Shown one piece after another: positions 35,594 to 42,520 of a DNA stretch of 64,000 nucleotides. Within the stretch, counting starts at the first letter, position 1. Every line of letters begins with the position of its first letter. Source of the DNA: SVTX01 sp045542075 (GTDB lineage Bacteria > Bacillota > Clostridia > Oscillospirales > CAG-272); assembly GCA_045542075.1 (NCBI GenBank), contig JAZQKI010000042.1, positions 38,496 to 102,495 of the forward strand, read 5' to 3'. The notes beneath the pieces were generated by a model. The model was not told where the DNA came from, searched no databases, and worked only from the letters and a program-made list of their open reading frames with translations. The position numbers were made by a program, and so were the translations under genes.

Positions 35594-37471
35594 ATGGGCA
35601 AGATAAAAAATTGGTTTATAGCTCACAAGCCCTCAAAGCGTAGAATAATTCAGCTCTACGCGGCACTTCTTTTCAATGCTAATATAAAGGGCTTTATCAA
35701 GGGAAGCATTTACACGGGACCGCTGAAGAACGTCTGCACTCCCGGTCTTAACTGTTATTCCTGCCCGGGTGCTTCGGGAGCCTGTCCTCTTGGCGCGCTT
35801 CAGAATTCACTTGCAAGCTCAAATAAGCGACTTCCCTATTATATGTTTGGAATCATACTGCTTTACGGTATAATTTTCGGCAGGTGGATATGCTCGTTTT
35901 TGTGTCCTTTCGGACTTATTCAGGAGCTTTTACATAAGATCAAGACTCCCAAGCTCAAGAAAAACCGCTTTACAAGAGTTCTCTCATACTTAAAATACGT
36001 CATACTCGTTGTGTTCGTATTCATATTCCCGCTTATGTATATGCTCAAGAGCGTTCCTCTACCCGGATTTTGCAAGTATATTTGTCCTGCGGGAACACTT
36101 GAGGGCGCGATGGGCTTGCTTGCGAACAAGGTAAATTCAAGCTGGTTCTCAATGCTTGGTCCTCTGTTTACCTGGAAATTCATTTTACTTGTAAGCTTTG
36201 TGACCGGAGCGATATTTATTTTCAGATTTTTCTGCCGTTTCTTCTGTCCTCTCGGAGCGATATACGGATTGTTCAACAAAATATCATTCTTTGGCGTAAA
36301 GCTTGATAAGTCCAAGTGTACAAGCTGTAACATCTGCGTAAGTAAGTGTAAGATGGATATTCACCACGTTGGCGACCAGGAATGTATAAGCTGCGGCGAG
36401 TGTATTGACTCCTGCCCTACGGGAGCGATCTCCTGGAAGGGCTCAAAGATAATCCTTCACGCAAACGAAATTGATATAGACGAGAATACAACTCCCATCG
36501 GTACTCCCGAGCGCGAGGCTCTCGTGGCGAAAAAGAAAGCGAAGATCGATAAACGGAATAAGATCATTAAGATCAGTGTTATTGTTGCTATGGCGGCGCT
36601 TCTTATCGGAGCTCTTCTCCACTACAACGTATTCTACGACGACGGAAGCAAAACAACTCCTCCCGTAGAAAATCCCACAGAAACACCAACAGAGCCTATA
36701 ATCCCCGAAACTCACGGCCTTGATATGACGCTTGATACTACAACAAACACATATATTGTGACAGGCATCGGTGACGTCACAGACACGGAGATAGCAATTC
36801 CCTCCGAATATGAGGGTGTTGCAGTCACAGGTATAGGCGCGGAGGCATTCAAGGATTGCACAACGCTTACTGCCGTCACCATTCCCGAGAGCATTACGTT
36901 TATTGGCGAAAATGCTTTTAGTGGTTGCGATAATATTGTTATCAACTGCAGAATACTCAAGGCTGACAAGCCTTCGGGTTGGGCTGAAAACTGGTGCTCA
37001 GATAAAGCAACTGTGACATGGCTGCTTCCCCCCGTCGGAAATGCGGTCGGCAGTCTTTGTCCCACCATGACGCTTGACACGTACTCGGGCGGAACATTCA
37101 GCATCGAGCAGACTAAAGGCAAGATCACCGTACTTAATTTCTGGGGTACCTGGTGTACTCCCTGCGTTCAGGAGCTTCCTCATTTTAATGAGATAGCAAA
37201 TGAATATAAGGACAGCGTTGCAGTCGCTGTAATACATTCCAATCTTGACGTTGAGACGGGCGGAGATTATATAAACGAGACATTCCCGTCAACAAATATG
37301 ATAGTTCCTCACGATACTCAGAATGACGATTATTACATCACCCTGGGCGGAACGATATCCTACCCCATGACAGTTATAATTGACGAGGACGGAATTATAA
37401 TTTTCTCCAAGGTTGGAAGTGTGACCTATAATGAACTTAAGAGCGTTATTGACTCCGCTCTTTCAGACTGA
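35594..37471 (+). CDS. NapH-like membrane polyferredoxin fused to a BspA repeat and an extracytoplasmic TlpA-like thioredoxin
   Basis: A 625-residue fusion. Residues 1-235 form a polytopic NapH/CcoG-like domain with cysteine pairs (CSFLCPFG, CKYICPAG, CRFFCPLG). Residues 240-275 are a cytoplasmic two-cluster ferredoxin (CTSCNICVSKC, CISCGECIDSCP). A further helix (about 327-345) is followed by a TETPTEP linker, one BspA-type leucine-rich repeat (about 375-465; AFKDCTTLTAVTIPESITFIGENAFSGC), then a TlpA-like domain (about 485-625) with FWGTWCTPCVQELPHF (CTPC near 520) and the cis-proline region GGTISYPMTVIIDEDG. The order implies electron entry from ferredoxin inside and thiol-disulfide exchange outside. 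It is coupled to the CXXC-tail gene by 4 bp. These parts are usually separate genes. Confidence 0.88.
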   Translation: MGKIKNWFIAHKPSKRRIIQLYAALLFNANIKGFIKGSIYTGPLKNVCTPGLNCYSCPGASGACPLGALQNSLASSNKRLPYYMFGIILLYGIIFGRWICSFLCPFGLIQELLHKIKTPKLKKNRFTRVLSYLKYVILVVFVFIFPLMYMLKSVPLPGFCKYICPAGTLEGAMGLLANKVNSSWFSMLGPLFTWKFILLVSFVTGAIFIFRFFCRFFCPLGAIYGLFNKISFFGVKLDKSKCTSCNICVSKCKMDIHHVGDQECISCGECIDSCPTGAISWKGSKIILHANEIDIDENTTPIGTPEREALVAKKKAKIDKRNKIIKISVIVAMAALLIGALLHYNVFYDDGSKTTPPVENPTETPTEPIIPETHGLDMTLDTTTNTYIVTGIGDVTDTEIAIPSEYEGVAVTGIGAEAFKDCTTLTAVTIPESITFIGENAFSGCDNIVINCRILKADKPSGWAENWCSDKATVTWLLPPVGNAVGSLCPTMTLDTYSGGTFSIEQTKGKITVLNFWGTWCTPCVQELPHFNEIANEYKDSVAVAVIHSNLDVETGGDYINETFPSTNMIVPHDTQNDDYYITLGGTISYPMTVIIDEDGIIIFSKVGSVTYNELKSVIDSALSD

Positions 37472-37472
37472 T

Positions 37473-37511
37473 AAAAAACCCTTGTGTTCGATTGAACACA
37501 AGGGCTTTTTA
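37473..37511. terminator. Bidirectional terminator
   Basis: AAAAAACCCTTGTGTTC and a near-complement around GATT, with T runs on both sides; shared by the thioredoxin fusion and the converging lipoprotein gene. Confidence 0.92.
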
Positions 37512-37512
37512 T

Positions 37513-40500
37513 TTATGCTACTGTGGGTGTGAGGGTTATCTCTCCACCCGAATTGTTTATGATCGCAAAATAGTTGGGCTCGGTGTACTCTATCGCTCCC
37601 GGCTGGGACGCGAATTTAATTTTAATAACACCGCTTGCATTTGCACTATAGGTCTGACCGTTGTATATGACTGTCACGCCCTTTGCATTGTTGATAGTCA
37701 TAGTCATTCCTGCGGAACGGGGATACGAACAATATATTGTCGCTCCCGACGCTACGGTGACCGATCCTCCCTCAAGAGGGACATTATAGGGATGGTCCTC
37801 GTCTCTGCCGTCATAAACAAAATCCGCCGCATTCGCTATCTCTATTGTACATTCAAAGCCGTACAGTCCCGATTCCTCTCCGACAAGGAACGCTTCATCA
37901 TTGATAAAGCCCTCGGGAAGATTTTTTATTCTTATAGTAACCGTGGAGGATACCTTGGTTATCAGTCCAACAAAGCCTTTGCTGTTCGTTGTCTTTACTG
38001 CAAAGGGCTCTTCAGCCTCTGAGGAAGCATAGAACTCTATGGTAACACCCGCCAAGGGCTTTCTGTTTGAGGCGTCTACAAACGTGAGCTTGAACGCGCT
38101 TTCAGGCTTAATATATCCGCAAACTGTGCATATGTAGCTCGCATTATACTCATGTCCGAGCGCGGGTACTACCTCATATCCGCAGGCGGTACATGTCTGA
38201 GCCGTTGTACAGGTCGCCTCCTGAGCTCCGGGTGTGTGGGGCTTGAATTCCTCAAGGACTTCATAGCACACAATACACATTTTTCTGTACGCGCAGCTGG
38301 ACTCCTCACGATTGGGGGTGTGTCCTGTGGCAGCTGCGATAACTGTATTACATACCGTGCATATCTGATCCTCGGTACAAGTGGGTGTTTTCTTATCAGG
38401 CGCGTGCTTTCCTGTCGCGGCTACAAGCACTTCCTTGCATACGGTACATATCTGATCATCAATACACGTTGCCGCGGGACCGGGTGTATGTTTTGCGGCT
38501 ACAAGCACTTCCTTACATACTGTACAAATCTGATCTGTGGTACAGGTTGCGGCATCGCCCGGGGTATGTCCCAGAGCGGCTACAATAACTGCTTTACATA
38601 CCGTACACTTCTGTGCCTCGGTACAAGTCGCCTCGTCGCCGGGTGTGTGGGGCTTCTTTTCGACTGCTCTGCTCTGAGTCACCGCGCCGCAGTCTGCGCA
38701 TATAAGACCCTCTGTTCCCTCTTCAGCGCAGGTCGATTCCTTTGTAACCTTCCATTCAACCGTCTCGTGACTGCATCCAAATCCGCATGTACACCAGCCG
38801 TTACTGTCAAGGCTGTGTGCCTCGGGCTGACTTGTGACATCGGGGCATTTTGTGCAGATCTGCCAGTGAGAGTTCTCATCATACTGATACGCATCCGACC
38901 AATCATGACCAAGAGCGTCTATTGTTTCCTGCTCCTTTATAATGGTGCCGCAGACTGAGCATTTCTCTCCGTCCGTAAGACCCGTATTTACACAATCGGG
39001 TGCTTTACCCACTACTGTTTCGGGAGTATGAGGCAGAGCTTCAAGTGTCTCCTGCGCTACTATGATCTCTCCGCAAACCGAGCATTTGATGCCCGAGGTA
39101 AGTCCTGTATTTGAACAGGTTGCTTGAACTGCGGGTATTTCTTCCTCCGTGTGAGTCGTATATCTTTCACTTCCACACTTATTACAGATAGCGGCACACT
39201 CGTTATCATACGTATGTTCACAGGTAAATCTGTCGGGAAGTGTTGTGATCTCGGTGTCAAAGCTTGCCGTAAAGCTTACGGGCTTTGTTGCATTGTCAAA
39301 CAAATTCAAGGTTTCTATATAAACGTCAACCTTATCCCCCGCTGACAAAAATACATACGGAAGCGGATTGTATTGGTCATCCTGTACCATTATTCCGTTT
39401 ACATGTATAATTATTGCCGCATCCAGGCTGTCTATCCAGAAAAATCCGCTTTCGGACGCGTCAAAGACGTAGCAATATCTGCTTATTCCGGGGTCCGCAA
39501 GCGACGTTCCGATAATAAATTCGGGAGTTACTGTTTCCTCTCCAAGTGATACCTCAAAGGGATTTGATTCAGATCCGAGGACGTCATTTGCGTCAATTAT
39601 TGAAAGCTTTATGCTGACGTTTGAACTGCCTGAATTTACAATTGCAAAATCGTTGGGAATTGAGTAATAAATATCAACGGGATTTCCGTTTTCATCAAGC
39701 TGGGCATCAAACTGTACGGTTATTTCTCCGCTATCGGACAAATATTCAACGCCGTTATAAATAACCTTAAGAGTTCCCGTTAAATCAGTAATTTTCAAAA
39801 CAAAGCCGGGCGTTCTGGGCGCTCTGCAATAAAGAGTTTTATGAGCCTCGACTGTGATGACGTCTCTGTTCTGAACTATAAGGGGAGTTTCTGCTCTTGA
39901 GCCGTTTGCCTCGTAGTCAGCGGGATCAGCGATCGTAATCGTTATTTCATGCTGATTACTGTCAAGCAAATACGAATCGTTATTAGGATATTTTGCGGGA
40001 AGCCCTGAAAGGACCACGGTATATGACCTCTCCGCCGCCCAAACGGACGCAACACCGTCAGCATCCGTCACACCTGTATTTACAAGATTTCCCGACGAGG
40101 TATAAAACTCAACCGTAACTCCTACGATCGCCTGCTCTGTGAACTGGTCAAGAATAGTTATTTTATATTCAACTGCCACCTCAACGGTAAATTCAACCTT
40201 GGTTTCATTCTCAAAGGCAAGCTCTTCGTCCTCAAAAACGTATCCCTCTGCCTCTACTATCCTTGCGGTGTAGCCGTCCGATTCTTCAAGCTCTGCTGTA
40301 AACTTGCCCTTGGAATTAGTATTTCCCGACGCTACGCAGGTCTCACCCTGATATATTTCAACCACAGCGCCTGACACCTTATTGCCGTCAAAATCCTCAA
40401 CCGTGACAGTATACGTCACCTTTGTCACGGGCGGTTCAGTGGGCTTTTCGGTAGGATTCTCTGTAGGAGTTTCCGTGGGAGTTTCCGTAGGTGCTCCGCT

Positions 40501-40644
40501 TGGCGCCTCGGTGGGAGTGCTATCTGTGTTCTCCGTGGGTGTTTTTGTGGGTGTTTCATTTCTGTCACATGATACTGCGAAGATCAGGGTTGCAAGTGCA
40601 ATACAGACACACAGTATCAGCGATATTATTCTTTTCAAATTCAT
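37513..40644 (-). CDS. Large lipoprotein with beta domains and about twelve Cys3-His repeats
   Basis: A 1043-residue lipoprotein: lipobox AVSC, TPTE linker (about 30-75), two CNA-B-like beta domains (75-240), a beta-sandwich domain (about 255-350), a spacer (350-460), then a cysteine-rich rod (about 465-830). It ends with another CNA-B-like domain and a second copy of the beta-sandwich (MTINNAKGVTVIYNGQTYSA). The rod has about twelve modules of the form TC-x(4-10)-C-x2-C-x(9-16)-H, shortest TCTEAQKCTVCKAVIVAALGH. Three Cys and one His per module would suit zinc binding, or could form disulfides. No catalytic motif is seen. CGGAGGTC precedes the ATG. Similar repeats recur in the esterase-like lipoprotein at 18822-21101. 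Confidence 0.75.
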   Translation of the reverse strand: MNLKRIISLILCVCIALATLIFAVSCDRNETPTKTPTENTDSTPTEAPSGAPTETPTETPTENPTEKPTEPPVTKVTYTVTVEDFDGNKVSGAVVEIYQGETCVASGNTNSKGKFTAELEESDGYTARIVEAEGYVFEDEELAFENETKVEFTVEVAVEYKITILDQFTEQAIVGVTVEFYTSSGNLVNTGVTDADGVASVWAAERSYTVVLSGLPAKYPNNDSYLLDSNQHEITITIADPADYEANGSRAETPLIVQNRDVITVEAHKTLYCRAPRTPGFVLKITDLTGTLKVIYNGVEYLSDSGEITVQFDAQLDENGNPVDIYYSIPNDFAIVNSGSSNVSIKLSIIDANDVLGSESNPFEVSLGEETVTPEFIIGTSLADPGISRYCYVFDASESGFFWIDSLDAAIIIHVNGIMVQDDQYNPLPYVFLSAGDKVDVYIETLNLFDNATKPVSFTASFDTEITTLPDRFTCEHTYDNECAAICNKCGSERYTTHTEEEIPAVQATCSNTGLTSGIKCSVCGEIIVAQETLEALPHTPETVVGKAPDCVNTGLTDGEKCSVCGTIIKEQETIDALGHDWSDAYQYDENSHWQICTKCPDVTSQPEAHSLDSNGWCTCGFGCSHETVEWKVTKESTCAEEGTEGLICADCGAVTQSRAVEKKPHTPGDEATCTEAQKCTVCKAVIVAALGHTPGDAATCTTDQICTVCKEVLVAAKHTPGPAATCIDDQICTVCKEVLVAATGKHAPDKKTPTCTEDQICTVCNTVIAAATGHTPNREESSCAYRKMCIVCYEVLEEFKPHTPGAQEATCTTAQTCTACGYEVVPALGHEYNASYICTVCGYIKPESAFKLTFVDASNRKPLAGVTIEFYASSEAEEPFAVKTTNSKGFVGLITKVSSTVTIRIKNLPEGFINDEAFLVGEESGLYGFECTIEIANAADFVYDGRDEDHPYNVPLEGGSVTVASGATIYCSYPRSAGMTMTINNAKGVTVIYNGQTYSANASGVIKIKFASQPGAIEYTEPNYFAIINNSGGEITLTPTVA
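38160..39270 (-). repeat. Array of Cys3-His coding repeats
   Basis: The part of the lipoprotein gene encoding the cysteine modules. Modules in the later half (38.2-38.7 kb) are regular, 26-29 codons each, and similar at DNA level; earlier ones are longer and more divergent, as expected for growth of the array by duplication. Confidence 0.75.
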
Positions 40645-40679
40645 AGTCGCAAGACCTCCGTTTTCGGATAGATAAGTAT

Positions 40680-40708
40680 ATTATATCATTTGAATTTATT
40701 TATTGCAA
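40680..40708 (-). promoter_or_regulatory. Promoter of the Cys3-His lipoprotein
   Basis: Minus strand TTGCAA, 17 bp, TATAAT, about 36 bp upstream of the ATG. Confidence 0.75.
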
Positions 40709-40730
40709 TAGGTTTTAATTTTTGTTTACA

Positions 40731-40765
40731 AAAAACAGCGTTCTGAAATCAAAACGCTGTTTTTG
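40731..40765 (-). terminator. Terminator of the 558-residue lipoprotein gene
   Basis: AAAAACAGCGTT and its complement around a 10-base loop, T5 on both sides, 6 bp past the stop codon. Confidence 0.9.
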
Positions 40766-40770
40766 TGCAT

Positions 40771-42447
40771 TTATTCTGCGTATTCGTAAGAATACGTGAC
40801 TTCAAGCTCACCCTCAAGGCTTTCGCTTGCATTTATGGTAAAGCTCTTATCCTGTGTGACATTGATGACTATCTTTCCGTTCTCGTCAGGGGTATAGGTC
40901 TCTCCGCCATAAGTCACGGTTATTCCCTCGCCCGCATTTACGGTAAGAGTCACGTTTACTGCTTCCTTTTCATTGATCTTGAAGTAAACCGTATCAGCCG
41001 CTCCGACAAGTGAGGTCGAGCCCTCGGGGTTTATCTTAAGCGCGCCGTCCGCATTTGTGCCTGTGTCCTTTACCTCGACCGTGCAAGCGGCAAAGAGCCA
41101 AGCATTCTTCACGGGAGGCTTTTCAACCCCGTATATATCATACAGGTTGTTTTCGGATTCGTAATTCCACCAGCCTGCATGCTCACCGTGCTGCTTAATG
41201 ATATACTCAAGCATCTCGTCAAGAGGATATATTCCCGATGCGTCCGCAGCCTCCGCATATTTCTCAATTATCTCGTTATAGCTTTCCTTTTTCAAGGGAT
41301 TGCCGTCCTCATCAGAGAAATAACGGCACATTCTTCCTGTCTCGATTATGGTTGCAAAAGACGCCATATTGGGCTTTTGTAATCCGCTTTCCTCATCGGT
41401 ATAGAAGCCAAAGTAATCTACGTTTGCAAAAATACGCACGTAAATTATAGGTCCGTTTGCGTCTCCAAGGTGATAAAATCCGTCATCACCGAGAACCAAC
41501 GTAAGATCCTCATCCATAAGGTCAAGATTGTTGAGAGTCACAGTCTTATTCTGATACGTGAGACGGTGCTCCGCAAGCTCTCCGTTAAGGCTGGGTATTT
41601 CCCATGCAATATCCGCAAACGTAAGGGGCATATCCGCAACTCTTTCAATAACCAGCACTGCGTCCTTTGCGGATCCGTCCGTGGTGAGTCCTATAACGCA
41701 CACAACACTGCTATCGGCACCTATACTTGACTTATGTATGGGATACTCGACAGTATTGTCGACGACGTCAAGAAGCGAGTTAGGAAATACTGTCAGCACG
41801 CTTCCGCCGTAATATCCGACCGTGACCTCCTTATCGGAGATAACGCTGATCTTATATATTCCGTCTCTCTGGGGCTTGAAGATAAAGAAGGATCTCTCAC
41901 CCTCGTACTCGCTTGAGGTAACTCCGCGGAGCTTTACATACGTTGCGCCCTCATTTACGTATCCTGCGCCGTATTCGCTTGCGTAAAAGTCCTTGTTGGT
42001 ATTTGTAACTCTGCTGTAAACAGAAATTGTAGCCTGGTTATTTTCTGCTGTAAGGGTGCATTCCTCCTCAAACTCATAGCCGTCCGCAGACGTAATGTCA
42101 AAGCTCAGATCATACTCGCCGGCAACAGCCTCAAAGGACGCTTTGCCCTGTGTCACAACAGCGGCAACCGCACCGTCGGAAAACGTAACTACACCCGAGA
42201 AATCTGTCATTGTATTTCCCTTGTAATCAACAAATTCTACCGAATAAGCTATCTTTTCATCAACCGGGGGCTGTGTTGTAGGCTTCTCTGTGGGAGTCTC
42301 CGTGGGCTTTTCGGTAGGGGCCTCAGTAGGTGTGCTTGTGGGTTGAATTGTGGGAGTTTCATTCTTATCGTCACAAGCGACAAGAGCAATCACGCACGTA
42401 AGCATCAGTGCAATTGCAATTATACTGAGATATCTTCTTGATTTCAT
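40771..42447 (-). CDS. Lipoprotein with Thr/Pro linker and beta domains, no enzymatic motif
   Basis: A 558-residue lipoprotein: lipobox ALVAC, TPTEKPTE linker (30-65), a CNA-B-like domain (about 70-145), a beta-rich domain resembling bacterial pre-peptidase or jelly-roll folds (about 150-285), a domain beginning LVLGDDGFYHLGDANGPIIYV (about 315-450), and a C-terminal beta-sandwich (ITVTYGGETYTPDENGKIVINV) like those in the Cys3-His lipoprotein. The FYHLG...GPIIY domain occurs twice more in the thioredoxin lipoprotein upstream. No promoter is evident in the 73-bp gap ahead of it, so it may depend on read-through from that gene. Function unknown. Confidence 0.75.
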   Translation of the reverse strand: MKSRRYLSIIAIALMLTCVIALVACDDKNETPTIQPTSTPTEAPTEKPTETPTEKPTTQPPVDEKIAYSVEFVDYKGNTMTDFSGVVTFSDGAVAAVVTQGKASFEAVAGEYDLSFDITSADGYEFEEECTLTAENNQATISVYSRVTNTNKDFYASEYGAGYVNEGATYVKLRGVTSSEYEGERSFFIFKPQRDGIYKISVISDKEVTVGYYGGSVLTVFPNSLLDVVDNTVEYPIHKSSIGADSSVVCVIGLTTDGSAKDAVLVIERVADMPLTFADIAWEIPSLNGELAEHRLTYQNKTVTLNNLDLMDEDLTLVLGDDGFYHLGDANGPIIYVRIFANVDYFGFYTDEESGLQKPNMASFATIIETGRMCRYFSDEDGNPLKKESYNEIIEKYAEAADASGIYPLDEMLEYIIKQHGEHAGWWNYESENNLYDIYGVEKPPVKNAWLFAACTVEVKDTGTNADGALKINPEGSTSLVGAADTVYFKINEKEAVNVTLTVNAGEGITVTYGGETYTPDENGKIVINVTQDKSFTINASESLEGELEVTYSYEYAE

Positions 42448-42474
42448 AATTATCTCCTTTTCTCAAAACTTCAA

Positions 42475-42510
42475 AACGTCGGTTCTTGCGAGAACCGCAA
42501 AAACCGACGT
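42475..42510 (-). terminator. Hairpin between the two lipoprotein genes, possible partial terminator
   Basis: ACGTCGGTT and its complement enclose a second small hairpin; TTTT follows on the minus strand. It may reduce expression of the downstream lipoprotein. Confidence 0.7.
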
Positions 42511-42520
42511 AGATGATCAA

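Noticed and set aside
37513..40644. Reading the C-x2-C repeats as rubredoxin-like or intracellular zinc fingers
   Set aside because: The protein has a lipoprotein signal and Thr/Pro linker, and each module has three Cys and one His with different spacing from rubredoxin.
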